A stretch of 64,000 nucleotides of DNA from Rhodothermaceae bacterium bin80 (GCA_002238805.1 MPNB01000004.1:26832-90831), one strand, 5' to 3'. Positions 47,325 to 56,794 are shown, counted from the first letter of the stretch. Notes: generated by a model from the sequence alone, not told the origin. A program made the numbers and translations.

Positions 47325-47934
47325 ATGCAACATCCGTACAGGTTGTTGCCTGGTAGCCGGGGCAAGGCGAAGAAGCTTGCGGGTTTGGCAGGGACATACA
47401 GGTTTGTATGGAATGTGATGCTGGCACAACAGAAAGAGGCTTATGAGAAAGCGAGAGAGGTGGTGATCAACCGCCCTCGATAAGCTTTGTCTCGCTGGGA
47501 AAACGATTCACGGAGTTGCGTCGCAGTATTGGAGGGCTACCTGAATACTCATTCAAGGTGGTTCGCTACACTCTGAAATACCAGGCAGACGCCTGGAAGG
47601 TGTTCTTCAAAGAGGGTAGGGGCAGGCGGAATTTCCATTCCAGGCATGGTAGCACGCCCTCTTTGACGAGCCCGGACAATGCAAGGTTCGGGACAATTAG
47701 TGTATATCCCGAAGGTTGGTTACATGGAGATTCGCCGCAAGTGGCGACCCGTATCCTGACGGCGTGCCCGTCAAAGCCGTGGCTCAGAAAAAGGCAGGCA
47801 GGTGGTATGCCATCCCCTGCTACAAGATCGATGTACCTCAAATAGAGGACAATGGCGTTGCTGTGGGGATTGACCGGAATTGTGGGCAGGTAGCGACCAT
47901 ATCTACGGAAGGCGAGAAAGAGGTCATGATCTGA
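47325..47934 (+). pseudogene. truncated and frameshifted TnpB (IS200/IS605 OrfB) remnant
   Basis: From the ATG at 47325 the frame reads YRLLPGSRGKAKKLAGLAG and TYRFVWNVMLAQQKEAYEKA, the N-terminus of TnpB. A stop comes at about 47480, and other frames carry on with YSFKVVRYTLKYQADAWKVFF, RFGTISVY, PKVGYMEIRRK and finally VAVGIDRNCGQVATISTEG, the first RuvC motif (GIDRN). It ends at 47934, so the rest of the RuvC nuclease and the zinc finger are missing. No TnpA partner is present. At least three frame breaks make it inactive. Confidence 0.75.
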
Positions 47935-47952
47935 ATCACAAGCCAGAATAAT

Positions 47953-49128
47953 CTATGCGGCAGATTCAATTTCCTTGTTCAGGATCTGCCAGTATTCGTG
48001 ATAGACGAAGATGCGATTCTTCTTCTTACCCGTTATTTCCCTTACGATGCCCATGTCTTGAAGGTGCCTGATTGCACTGTATGCTGTCGGCAATGAAATG
48101 CCGGCATTCTTGGCGGCATACGGCACCGGAAGTAGTGGGCGTTCTTGGAATATCTGATGTACCAGCAGCGCCGATGCCGCACGTTTCTTCGACTGCTTTA
48201 TCCTCTTGTGGTCTTCGTCAAACAGGCGAAGAATCTTTCGAGCAGTTTCAGTAGCATGTTCAGAAGTACTGATGACGCCATCCAGAAAGAACTCGAGCCA
48301 TGTTTCCCAATCGCCATGAGTTCGCACGCGCTGCAGCAGTTCGTAATAATAGGATTTGTGTGTCTTGAAGTAGAAGCTGAGATAGAGAATTGGATGCCGC
48401 AGAAGGCCGCTTGAACACAAAAATAGCGTGATTAACAGCCTGCCCAAACGCCCATTTCCATCCAAGAACGGGTGAATCGTTTCAAACTGGACATGCATAA
48501 GGCCAGACTTTATCAGAGTAGTCAGTCCTGGTTGATCTGTGTGGATAAACTGCTCCAAATTGCTCATCAGGTCAGGGACGTAGTCAGGAGGAGGAGGGAC
48601 GTACAGGGCATTCCCGGGGCGTGTACCTCCAATCCAGTTTTGTGACCGTCTGAAGTTTCCTGGGGACTTTGTGCTTCCACGCCCTCTGGAAAGCAGTATT
48701 TGGTGCATTTCCCGCATCAAACGCTGGCTCAACGGAAAATCGCCAGCAATACGCTCCAAGCCATGATTCATTGCTGCGACGTAGTTCGATACCTCCTGCA
48801 CGTCATTCAGGGGTATCCCAGGTGCGCTGTTAATTTCGAAGAGCAGCAGGTCAGATAACGATGACTGTATTCCTTCAATCTGCGACGAAAATAGCACCTC
48901 CTGCCTGACGAATATGTGCAGGGAAATTGGGATATCCGTCAAAATTGCTGCCATGCCGTCCAACCGTCCTAGCGCCAAATTTGCCCTCTCCAACTTAAAG
49001 CATAACGCTTCCAGATTGACTGGTGGGTGTGGCGGAAGAGGCGGCGGCAGATACGCTTCCACTCGTTCCCCTACAGAAGATATTAAGACCTTACCGCCTA
49101 CCCGAGACTTAGCCCCTTCAAGCTGCAT
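47953..49128 (-). CDS. Fic-domain protein (class II, self-inhibited), probable AMP transferase
   Basis: A 391-residue Fic protein that probably transfers AMP to a protein target. The catalytic motif HPFLDGNGR lies at 219-227. The N-terminal inhibitory helix motif SSQIEG (81-86, Glu85) marks class II Fic proteins, which block their own ATP site. RRSQNWIGGTRPGNALYVPP (161-180) is the usual flap region. The C-terminal 80 residues form a winged helix (ISLPTAYSAIRHLQDMGIVREITG), as in Fic proteins that also bind DNA. It is a single gene with no antitoxin partner, as expected for class II. It lies between a TnpB remnant and a transposase remnant. Confidence 0.9.
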   Translation of the reverse strand: MQLEGAKSRVGGKVLISSVGERVEAYLPPPLPPHPPVNLEALCFKLERANLALGRLDGMAAILTDIPISLHIFVRQEVLFSSQIEGIQSSLSDLLLFEINSAPGIPLNDVQEVSNYVAAMNHGLERIAGDFPLSQRLMREMHQILLSRGRGSTKSPGNFRRSQNWIGGTRPGNALYVPPPPDYVPDLMSNLEQFIHTDQPGLTTLIKSGLMHVQFETIHPFLDGNGRLGRLLITLFLCSSGLLRHPILYLSFYFKTHKSYYYELLQRVRTHGDWETWLEFFLDGVISTSEHATETARKILRLFDEDHKRIKQSKKRAASALLVHQIFQERPLLPVPYAAKNAGISLPTAYSAIRHLQDMGIVREITGKKKNRIFVYHEYWQILNKEIESAA

Positions 49129-49469
49129 CAGTAAGCAAGAACCTTAACTATCATTTTCTCAAAATAAAGAAAATGCGTTAATCCTTTATTTTGAGCAAGC
49201 ACTATACCAGTGAGTAACGAAGGTATGCACGGACGAGACGGGCTGATAAGGTCGGGACAAAGGCATACGATTACCCGGATAAATCGTGTTTTGGGGACAA
49301 TAGTCAGCGGTGGATACCATTACGACTCAAGTTGCAATTGGGGGCTGGCCACTTGGACTGCATCCGGTGACTTTCATCCCCGCAGACCGGTGATTTAAGG
49401 GAGATACGGCTATCCAATCTCGGTCCTTCACATCGTGTCCAGTCTTCGACCATACTTCACAGAAAGGAG
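49129..49469. other. non-coding stretch upstream of fic and of the IS remnant
   Basis: About 340 bases with no gene that I can support. It should hold the fic promoter; an A/T-rich inverted repeat, CATTTTCT at 49151-49158 facing AGAAAATG at 49167-49174, lies just upstream of fic and could be a terminator or operator. The rest is probably lost 5' sequence of the following transposase. Confidence 0.4.
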
Positions 49470-50030
49470 GTGTCGTCATATTTGGTTTTTCTGGAAATAG
49501 GGAACCAGGCTTGCCGCGTCCGTTACCGTGCCCCGGCTTGCTTCACAAGCGAGTCGAACCCAGGCCAGTGGCGGGTATGTGCTTCGGACCAGTCATACCG
49601 GGTGGCCGATGGAACGGTTGTGCGGACCTACCAGCAACTGACCGAAATTGAGCAAACGTTCAGAGTCATGAAGTCGGATCTTGGCCTACGACCCATTTAT
49701 CACAGCAAGGATGAACGCATTGAAAGACATCTGTTCATCACGGTACTGGCGTACCATACCGCCCATTTGGTTCGTACCAAACTCAAGCAAAACGGGATTC
49801 ATGATAGTTGGGTGACGATCCGAGATCAGTTGAACAAGATTTGTTGGATTACGACCCGGATGGTCAAGAACAAGGATCGGTATCTGATCACGGAGGTGGA
49901 TCTGTCCCCGAGTGGGGTAAAGCTCTTTGCGTGTCTGGGATTTGTGTATGATCCAGATGCGACCCGGACCGTGACTGAGCATGTGGAGCAGACGAGTCCA
50001 CCTGAGAGCCAAAAACCTCCAGGTGCATGA
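49470..50030 (+). pseudogene. C-terminal remnant of an IS4/IS1634-type transposase (copy 1)
   Basis: The frame encodes 186 residues, of which the part from TYQQLTEIEQTFRVMKSDLG onward is transposase: the E of IEQTFR is the catalytic glutamate region, followed by RPIYHSKDERIERHLFITVLAYHTAHLVRTKL. The catalytic aspartates that should lie upstream are missing, and the first 55 residues do not look like the family. A close relative lies at the right edge of the window on the other strand (63648-64000) with the same RPIYHSKDERIE block. Confidence 0.75.
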
Positions 50031-50230
50031 CGCGTGCTCCCCTTAAAACGGTTGAGACAACGCACTCCAGATGGAGCCACCAGAGCTGCGTCCAGTGGAA
50101 CCAATACGGGATAGATCGCAGCAAAACAGGTGGTGGAACATCACAAAAACAGGGACGCAACTGCCCTGAATCAACCCCAATCAATCCGGTAAATCTCAAA
50201 ATCCATCACTTCCGAAAAAATGGTCCAACC
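50031..50230 (+). mobile_element. right end of the IS4/IS1634-type element (copy 1)
   Basis: The 200 bases after the transposase stop match the corresponding sequence of the second copy (63420-63645, other strand): both hold CATGACGC just after the stop, then ACTCCAGATGGAGC, AGAACTGCGTCCA or a one-base variant, and near the end ATCCGGTAAATCTC followed by CCGAAAAAA. The shared sequence fades beyond about 50226, which places the element end there. Confidence 0.6.
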
Positions 50231-50934
50231 ATGGATGCAGGAGAAATCCGCAACTTTATTGCACTATGAAATGGCAAAGTTAGGTTATGGACAGTCTTGA
50301 AAAATCTTCATAAAAGACCCCTGGAGCTGCCATTGCTCCCGATGGAAATAGCTTACCTAGGTATTCTGATTTCATGGCAGACCGAGAACGACTGAAATCA
50401 AGCAATTTTGGATCCACGAGACAAACATTGATACCTATTGTATACTAGGCACCGCCGTAGTCTTCGGGCAGTCTCTTATTCGACACGAAGCCGCTATTGA
50501 TCAACGCAGATTGACATCCTGAACCCACAAGGTTTTGCGAGGCCGCTCTGTAATTCGCTGCAATTGTTATTTATGTATTTGCACTCGCCATTCAAGGAGA
50601 CAATAACTGAACTGGAGACCATTCCAGCGACAGTAGTTAATAACCGAACAAGGAACAAACTGGCAGGCCTGGGTATACTAGGATCGGTATGGTTGACTGA
50701 GGATATTGTAAACTTCAGACCACACGAAAAAGATAAAGTTAAGTAACCTGATAGTCCCCAAGGCTGTGATTATTTAGGGCATAATACCCCCTGAATTTTT
50801 GAGTTTTTAAATCGCCCCACAAAAAGAGCGGTGTTTTTGTGAGTAATACCTGAAAGTTCTACAGAGACTGATTATCAGGGGATCCTCGAGTTTCCTTGGG
50901 AGACCAGGCGTTCTTATGCAAGGGGCAGGTCAGC
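50231..50934. other. 704-base intergenic region upstream of Gabija
   Basis: No supported gene. A 60-codon plus-strand frame (50564-50746) has no recognisable motif. CACAAAAA (50818-50825) and TTTTTGTG (50834-50841) form an 8-bp stem about 95 bases before gajA and could act as a terminator or an operator for the defence operon. The region is A/T-rich and likely holds the gajA promoter. Confidence 0.4.
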
Positions 50935-52629
50935 ATGAATATTGTTTCAGTTCGAATCCAAAATTTCCGAGGGATCAAGAGACTTGACCTCAAGCTTGGT
51001 CGGGTTACCATCCTGATTGGCGAGAACAACACCGGAAAAACTTCGGTGCTGGATGCTCTCAGACTGGCCCTTTATCATCTTGGGTCCCGTCGTGCCATTT
51101 TTAACGAAATGGATTTTCATCTACCCGACGAGAACGCTACTCCTTCATCTGCTAAACCGATTTCGATCGAAATATTATTTTCAGATCAGTATGATGAACC
51201 ATGGGATAAAGAACTACAGATAAGCCTAAACCGTGCAAAGATTCTCCAAATAGACGATGTAGGCACAAATCGTGTTCATTTACGGCTTACCTGCGAATAT
51301 GACCAAGCAACCAGAGAATTCGCTCATCAATGGTCGTTTCTTGATCAAGGTAAAATAGAGTTGTCCAAAGCACGTAACGACGGGATCCAGATACTGCGGG
51401 AAGAACTTCAGTATTACTACCTTAGCGCACTTCGGGATGCCAGCCGCCACTTTGATGCGAAAGGTCCGTTTTGGCGACCTTTTCTCAAGGATTCTCAACT
51501 TTCCCAGGATAAGAAATCAGAAATTGAAGAACGACTCAAGGAAGTAAACAATCTCATTGTATCGTCGCATGCCAGTTTTAACCAAGTGAAGGATCAGCTG
51601 CACCAGTTGCAGTCTCTTATTCCCTTGGGAAGTGAAGATCCGGTCTCCATTGAAGCCGTACCAAGTCGTACGTTCGAAATACTTTCCAAAGCTGAGATCC
51701 AAATCGGGGCAATTACTGGCGCCAAAATCCCTCTCGCCCTACATGGCGAGGGCACACAAAGCCTCGCAGTTCTAATGTTGTTTTTTGCTTTTCTGGAAAG
51801 CCGGGAAGGGGGGACCTCAATCCTAGCATTGGAGGAGCCGGAAGCTCACCTGCATCCATCAGCGATACGGATGTTTTGGAAACTGGTTCAGAATTTTGCA
51901 AATCAACGACTGATCTCCACCCACAGTGGTGAGCTTATCGCCGAAACGAATGTGGGTGACATTCGCCGTTTGGCTCGAACCTCAGATGGAATCAAGGCAT
52001 TCCATATCCGTAATGATTTACTGTCACCAGAAGAGACTAACAAATTCAACTATCATATCCGAAGGACTCGCGGCGAATTGCTATTTGCCCGCTGTTGGTT
52101 ACTTGTGGAAGGTCAGACCGAGATATGGGTGTACGAAGCGGCGGCACGAGCGTGTGGTCTGGACCTTCACAAAGAGGGCGTTCGGCTAGTTGAATTTCAG
52201 CATTCTGGTATCAATATCATGGTTAAGACCGCCAATTCGCTTGGCATTGCCTGGTATTGTGTTGGAGATAGTGACAAGCAGAGAGAAAAAGTCGAACCCA
52301 CACTGCGTCGGGGACTAGATGGTGCCAAAGAGGAAGATAGATATACGTTTCCATACCCAAACATTGAAATACACCTGCTGAAAAATGGTTTTGAGGATGT
52401 ATACTCGCGCTATATGCCTAAACAGAATCTCGAAAAAATCACGAAGAATCGAGATGATCCCGAGTACTGGGGGGAATACTACGAGCATTATCCAAACAGG
52501 AGCAAAACTAAAGCCGCAGCTGACATTGCCTTAGAATGGACAAGGTCTAATGCCCGCAAAGTGACCCCGGAAATACGTTCCGTTTTAGATAAGGCTATAT
52601 CTTTAGCACGGGGTGATCAAATTGATTGA
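50935..52629 (+). CDS. gajA: Gabija protein GajA: OLD-family ATPase with TOPRIM nuclease
   Basis: The nuclease subunit of the Gabija anti-phage system, 564 residues. The ABC-type ATPase shows Walker A GENNTGKT (29-36), Walker B LALEEPEAHLHP and switch RLISTHSGELI. The C-terminal TOPRIM domain has WLLVEGQTEIWVY with Glu392 and the metal-binding GDSD (444-447). The ATG at 50935 follows an AAGGGG ribosome site; a frame extension to 50896 is less likely. In known Gabija, GajA is a sequence-specific DNA-nicking enzyme held off by nucleotides and released when phage activity depletes them. The stop lies inside the gajB gene (17-base overlap). Confidence 0.92.
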   Translation: MNIVSVRIQNFRGIKRLDLKLGRVTILIGENNTGKTSVLDALRLALYHLGSRRAIFNEMDFHLPDENATPSSAKPISIEILFSDQYDEPWDKELQISLNRAKILQIDDVGTNRVHLRLTCEYDQATREFAHQWSFLDQGKIELSKARNDGIQILREELQYYYLSALRDASRHFDAKGPFWRPFLKDSQLSQDKKSEIEERLKEVNNLIVSSHASFNQVKDQLHQLQSLIPLGSEDPVSIEAVPSRTFEILSKAEIQIGAITGAKIPLALHGEGTQSLAVLMLFFAFLESREGGTSILALEEPEAHLHPSAIRMFWKLVQNFANQRLISTHSGELIAETNVGDIRRLARTSDGIKAFHIRNDLLSPEETNKFNYHIRRTRGELLFARCWLLVEGQTEIWVYEAAARACGLDLHKEGVRLVEFQHSGINIMVKTANSLGIAWYCVGDSDKQREKVEPTLRRGLDGAKEEDRYTFPYPNIEIHLLKNGFEDVYSRYMPKQNLEKITKNRDDPEYWGEYYEHYPNRSKTKAAADIALEWTRSNARKVTPEIRSVLDKAISLARGDQID

Positions 52630-54556
52630 TTTTGAGAATCTTAATGCGAATCAGCGTTGTGCAGTAAAGTGGGATACTGGGCCACTGCTAGTATTGGCTT
52701 GTCCAGGTTCAGGAAAAACGGGGGTGCTCACTCTACGCGTAGCCAGAATTCTGGAAGTAAACGAACATGCGGCAGTCTTAGCACTGACATTCACGAATAA
52801 GGCCGCGACGGAGATGCGGGAACGTGTAGATCAGTTCTTGAAAAAAAACACCAATCGCGTCCGCTTGTGTACTTTTCACAGGTTTGCGTCGGAACTCCTG
52901 GGACAACATGGAAGCCATATCGGCATTCGGCCGGACTTTAGCCTCCTTACTCAGAAAGAAGATCGAATTGCTATTCTTGAAGGAGTAATTGGGAATTCTC
53001 CTAATGGTCAGCATACTCTACCCGAGGATCCCAATCATCTCCTCCACCTAATTGATCGGCTTTTCTCGGAAGCCTACAGCGGGAATGGAAATTTTTCGCC
53101 GCTCCCCTCAACACCTCCTTGGTTGCAACCCCTCTTTACTCAGTACTGTGATGCACTCATCAGAGCAAACCGTCTTGACTTCGGGAGTCTAATCTATTTT
53201 GCAAATCGATTACTTCGTGAAAAGCCAATGGTAGCCCGGGTCGTTCGCCTGAGCTGGACATATCTCTGTATTGACGAATTTCAAGACACAAACAAGGCGC
53301 AGTATGATCTTATTCGGTTGATTGCCCCTGACCGGCATCACAATATCTTTGTTGTCGCCGATGACGATCAAATCATCTATCAGTGGAATGGAGCAAGTAT
53401 TCAGCGTTTGTCAGATTTGCGTCGTGATTACGAATTGAAAATTATTCAATTCCCGGAAAGCTACCGCTGTCCACCAGAGATCGTAAATCATGCAAACCGT
53501 CTCATTGAGTATAATTCCAGACGCATGGAAAGAGAGACATTAGTGCCTCGTCGCCAAAGGGGGCCCTCCACGACCGATCCGATCCGCATCAAAAGGTGTC
53601 GTTCTGCCGCAGAGGAGGCTGCATTCGTGGGAGAGGATATTCTATCACGTGGGCTGAATGCATCAGACTGTGTTGTGCTTGGAAGAACAAGGCGTCTACT
53701 CTATCTTGCTGTTGAAGAGCTTTGTAATGCGGGGCATAAGGCGGTTATGTTTCAGAAAAAGAACGACTTTGATTCTCCGATATTAGGAGTCATTGTGGAG
53801 GTTTTGAAGCTTACCAACTTGCGCCATGACAAAATCGTGCTGAGAAGGCTCTGTCAACAATGGCGTCACCTCACTGGTGTGGTAATTGATCCACATGCAG
53901 TTGATGCCGAGGCAACACTGGTTGGCGGAGACTTTTTGCGGGCTTGGATTCATGTTGCCGGGGATCAAAACGATGATGGTCTATTACATCTAATTCGCAC
54001 CAATCTCGTTGATAGATTAGATTTCCGTAAGATCATTGACTGGGTTTTTGAAGACGGGTGCAAATTATTGAAGACCCAGGATCAAATAGATCTAATAGCC
54101 GAAGAAGCTGAGATGTGGAGGAGCATTGATCGCGAAATCGTCCGAGAGCACGGTGACAGTGTGACGCTGAATACTTATCTGCAACAGCTTGATCTTTCCT
54201 CGAAGGTACCCCCAATAGAGGAAAACACGATCCGGTGCATGACGGTTCACCAGTCCAAGGGGCTCCAATTCAAGCACGTTTATCTGATCGGAATGGCACA
54301 GGAAATTTTTCCATCATACCGGGCGTTAAAAAAAGGCCCTAGAAGTGTAGAGGTGGAAGAAGAACGCAGAATCTGTTTCGTGGCGATCACACGAGTGCAG
54401 AATACATTGACACTATCATGGTCGGAGAAGTATTTCGGTTATTCGAAAGAACCTTCTCAGTTTTTGAGAGAGTTGGGGATAGAGTTTCCTGTTCCTCAAG
54501 GTGTCGAATCCAAATTATCATTGACCGCAAACACCCCATCCGCTGAAATTACGTAG
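52613..54556 (+). CDS. gajB: Gabija protein GajB: UvrD/Rep-type helicase
   Basis: A 647-residue superfamily 1A helicase, partner of GajA. The Q-motif is NLNANQRCAV (Gln14), Walker A ACPGSGKT (29-36), motif Ia ALTFTNKAATEMRERV, motif II DEFQDT (221-226), motif III VADDDQIIYQWNGA, motif IV FPESYRCP, motif V TVHQSKGLQFKHVYLIG and motif VI EEERRICFVAITR. It starts with GTG inside the 3' end of gajA, so synthesis is coupled. In Gabija the helicase is thought to sense DNA ends or consume nucleotides and so activate GajA. All motifs are present, so the pair should be functional. Confidence 0.92.
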   Translation: MIKLIDFENLNANQRCAVKWDTGPLLVLACPGSGKTGVLTLRVARILEVNEHAAVLALTFTNKAATEMRERVDQFLKKNTNRVRLCTFHRFASELLGQHGSHIGIRPDFSLLTQKEDRIAILEGVIGNSPNGQHTLPEDPNHLLHLIDRLFSEAYSGNGNFSPLPSTPPWLQPLFTQYCDALIRANRLDFGSLIYFANRLLREKPMVARVVRLSWTYLCIDEFQDTNKAQYDLIRLIAPDRHHNIFVVADDDQIIYQWNGASIQRLSDLRRDYELKIIQFPESYRCPPEIVNHANRLIEYNSRRMERETLVPRRQRGPSTTDPIRIKRCRSAAEEAAFVGEDILSRGLNASDCVVLGRTRRLLYLAVEELCNAGHKAVMFQKKNDFDSPILGVIVEVLKLTNLRHDKIVLRRLCQQWRHLTGVVIDPHAVDAEATLVGGDFLRAWIHVAGDQNDDGLLHLIRTNLVDRLDFRKIIDWVFEDGCKLLKTQDQIDLIAEEAEMWRSIDREIVREHGDSVTLNTYLQQLDLSSKVPPIEENTIRCMTVHQSKGLQFKHVYLIGMAQEIFPSYRALKKGPRSVEVEEERRICFVAITRVQNTLTLSWSEKYFGYSKEPSQFLRELGIEFPVPQGVESKLSLTANTPSAEIT

Positions 54557-54783
54557 CCTACCATACTGTGCTAAATGTGTATTTCACTGAGCCAAGTCTC
54601 CAAAAAGCTGCTCAAGGTGGATAATTTCAATCTGGACAAGTGAACAGATTGGATCCGAGTATATGGAAGCGCGGAAGCCCAGAAAGACTCCTCTTCTTGT
54701 CAATTGCATCCTGATAGACGGAATCAGTTTCCTTTCATTCTGTCGGCCAAGAACGTCCAGAAAATTCTAATGCCCCAATCTCC

Positions 54784-55071
54784 ATGAAACGTGTCGCGTT
54801 TCTTTTGGGAGCAGGGGCTTCCATTCCTGCCGGATATAGTTCTACTGAATGCCTGACAAGCAAGATACAGGCTTCGGAGGGGTATTCCCGATGGACAGAT
54901 GAAAATTACTGCCCTGGCCCTGCTGACTCGAATGATTCTATAACCCCTGTTGTGCGCCGCATGAGTTGATGGTTTTCTAAGCTAACGCGGGAATACTTCC
55001 GATATCGCAGCGAGATCAAAGAGCCCAGCTATGAAGAGCCTATTATTGATGTAGATTTACAAAAAACATAG
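54784..55071 (+). pseudogene. N-terminal remnant of a SIR2-domain protein
   Basis: From the ATG at 54784: MKRVAFLLGAGASIPAGYSS, with the GAGAS nucleotide-binding motif of SIR2-type NAD-consuming defence proteins. A TGA interrupts at 54967. The same frame continues WFSKLTREYFRYRSEIKE and PSYEE, as expected for these proteins (a (N/S)YED-type block), before a stop at 55069-55071. The catalytic remainder is gone; a group II intron fragment lies 43 bases on. Non-functional. SIR2 proteins cause NAD depletion in several anti-phage systems, so this is probably another dead defence gene beside Gabija. Confidence 0.65.
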
Positions 55072-55113
55072 CACCGTGTAAGCTCTACCTGATCTGGAGA
55101 GTCCTACTATACC

Positions 55114-55186
55114 AGCCGTGTGAGTCGAGAGGCTCACGCACGGTTCTGTGAGAGCCGGAGGGTGAAATTCCCTCCGGCTACGTCAC
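55114..55186 (+). ncRNA. 3' end of a group II intron (domains V and VI), truncated
   Basis: The 33-34 nt hairpin AGCCGTGTGAG-TCGAGAGG-CTCACGCACGGTT (55114-55146) has the sequence and shape of domain V: an AGCC start, an internal bulge and a closing ACGGTTC. Immediately after, GAGCCGGAGGG (55151-55161) pairs with CCCTCCGGCT (55170-55179) around GTGAAATT as a likely domain VI with a branch-point A region. No intron-encoded reverse transcriptase and no domains I-IV are nearby, so the intron is a fragment left by deletion. Confidence 0.7.
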
Positions 55187-55334
55187 ATTCTCCAACATTT
55201 GTTACGCATTTGTGTTAATCTGAAAGCGTTTTTTGCTTGGAATTAGCGATCATGGCGAGGTCAGCTTTGACACTTTCAGTCGATCCGTGTAGTATACAGG
55301 ACAATCGACAAACTGATCTTCACGGTATATTGAT

Positions 55335-55903
55335 ATGAATAGCTGGGTTGTCGCAGGGGTTGTCATCGCAGGGATATCAGCTATGTTTGCTGGTCTTGCG
55401 ACTCTTGTAACTTACCGTATGTGGCGCAGTAGTAGCCGCTCCCAAAGTGAAGAAGAGGGGAAATGGAAGGGGCGAGTTGATATTCTTTTGGAAAGAACTG
55501 GGAAAGATTTGGAAAGAATTGGGAAAGAGCTTACCGAGCTTCGTCAGATTGTATTTTCTCGCTTTGGCATTCCTCTGGTCATTTCCAAGAGTCCGCTTCG
55601 ACTTACCGAGCTTGGAAAAACTGTGTCGGAAGAGATTACAGCGCAAGCGTGGGTTGAGAGGGTAGCGAACACTCTCAATGAGAAGGTCGAAGGCAAGGAT
55701 GCTTATGAAATCCAGGATTCTGTTTCGAGTACGTAGAAAGTACTGATCAGTACAGCAACGAAGAACGACAAGCAATCCGGAACGCTGCCTACAAACTAGG
55801 GGTAAAGGCTGAAGATATTCGCCAAGTCCTCGCTATCGAACTTCGAGACAAATTGCTGAAAAATGCTGGACTAGAAGCCTCCGAAGAATCGCAAGAGGCC
55901 TAA
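55335..55903 (+). pseudogene. frameshifted gene for a membrane-anchored coiled-coil protein (copy 1)
   Basis: I do not know a name for this family. The protein has one N-terminal membrane helix (about 4-26, WVVAGVVIAGISAMFAGLATLV), a basic stretch, then a conserved soluble part: KWKGRVDILL, LERIGKELTELRQIVFS, SPLRLTELGKTVSEEITAQAWVERVA and KDAYEIQ. The frame stops at 55736, but a single-base shift near 55720 restores VFEYVESTDQYSNEERQAIR and NAAYKLGVKAEDIRQVLAIE to a stop at 55903. A second, also broken, copy lies at 62728-63271 on the other strand. Either the shift is genuine decay or a sequencing error. Confidence 0.6.
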
Positions 55904-55908
55904 GCAAT

Positions 55909-56526
55909 CTACGAGCTTGCCTTCATGGCATTCGAGCATACTGGACAGATTTGAATCTCTTGTTGCTTGGTTGGCGGCACCGAATCCCAGACTTGTTTTT
56001 GGCAGCTAATTTTGCATATACTCCCATTCAACAACCGTTCACCTAAATGGATAATTTCCATAAATTGGCTAGCGGTTCTGCGCTCTGCGTGCCTTGATCC
56101 TGTTGAAGCGCACCAGTGCGATGTCCTTTGTATCTGGGCTTGCGTCAGGTAGCCAGAAGTTATGTTAATCAAACTTTGGTTAAATGTCTGCGATACGCTG
56201 AATTCGGGCAGCCCTACCCTAGCCAAGTTAGCCCATGTATAGGCTTCTGTGTAATCTTGTTCCACGCCGTTGCCGTTGTAATAGGCCCAACCCAAATCAC
56301 CTTGGGCCTCGGCGTGTCCCTGCTCTGCGGCTTTCTTGTACCATTGGACAGCGAGTCTATAATTTTGGGGAATATCGCTACCGCCGGCGCAGGCCTCGCC
56401 CAGTTCGTACTGCGCCTCCGCGTCTCCCCTTTCAGCTCTTGCTTGTAACTCTTCTACTGATTGCCCGTTGGCGACCCCCGCCATAAGCAAAAGGGCTACT
56501 GCGATGAGTGTGGTCGCCTTGGTCAT
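55909..56526 (-). CDS. Sel1-repeat secreted protein, C-terminus altered
   Basis: A 205-residue exported protein. A signal peptide (TTLIAVALLLMAGVANGQ) leads to about two Sel1-like repeats (AERGDAEAQYELGEACAGG; AEQGHAEAQGDLGWAYYNG followed by NGVEQDYTEAYTWANLA). Sel1 repeats form helical scaffolds for protein contacts. Downstream of ARVGLPEFSVS the sequence is less family-like, and the last 60 residues include a stretch encoded by a 25-base motif that recurs nearby (56035-56059), so the natural C-terminus was probably replaced after an insertion. I took the ATG at 56526; a longer frame runs to 56577. Confidence 0.6.
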   Translation of the reverse strand: MTKATTLIAVALLLMAGVANGQSVEELQARAERGDAEAQYELGEACAGGSDIPQNYRLAVQWYKKAAEQGHAEAQGDLGWAYYNGNGVEQDYTEAYTWANLARVGLPEFSVSQTFNQSLINITSGYLTQAQIQRTSHWCASTGSRHAERRTASQFMEIIHLGERLLNGSICKISCQKQVWDSVPPTKQQEIQICPVCSNAMKASS

Positions 56527-56536
56527 GCCCATGCCT

Positions 56537-56794
56537 TCAATTAAGGAAATTAGAGGCAATGAGCAGTACAACTCCAATTCCGATCATCCAAATCAATAGA
56601 TTATACCTCATATTCTGTGCCTTCATCTCGGTGTTCATGGCCTTCGTTTGGGCTTCTATCTTAGACTCCAGTCTAGCAATAATATTTGTCGACGCCATTT
56701 CTCTAATTATGTTTAATAACTTAAAAGCCTCCACTTCTTCCAGCCCTGTCTTCCTTAAAAATTGATAAGCCTCGGTGTCCTCTTCAAGGGGCAT
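56537..56794 (-). CDS. small coiled-coil membrane protein
   Basis: An 85-residue protein of unknown function. The N-terminal 60 residues are helical and coiled-coil-like (LLNIIREMASTNIIARLESKIEAQ), then one C-terminal membrane helix (about 66-83, LLIWMIGIGVVLLIASN). The layout recalls DUF1640-like tail-anchored coiled-coil proteins that occur as solitary genes in many bacteria. It lies just upstream of the Sel1 gene in the same direction (10-base gap from its stop to the Sel1 start). Confidence 0.6.
   Translation of the reverse strand: MPLEEDTEAYQFLRKTGLEEVEAFKLLNIIREMASTNIIARLESKIEAQTKAMNTEMKAQNMRYNLLIWMIGIGVVLLIASNFLN

Noticed and set aside
50564..50746. 60-codon frame upstream of Gabija as a third defence gene
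   Set aside because: No recognisable domain, and it lies nearly 200 bases before gajA, beyond a possible terminator stem.
54952..55186. GTGCGCC at 54952 as the 5' end of a short group II intron ending at 55186
   Set aside because: The bases are also the Val-Arg codons of a readable SIR2-like frame that continues past this point, and no domain I-IV structure is visible, so only the 3' domains are called.
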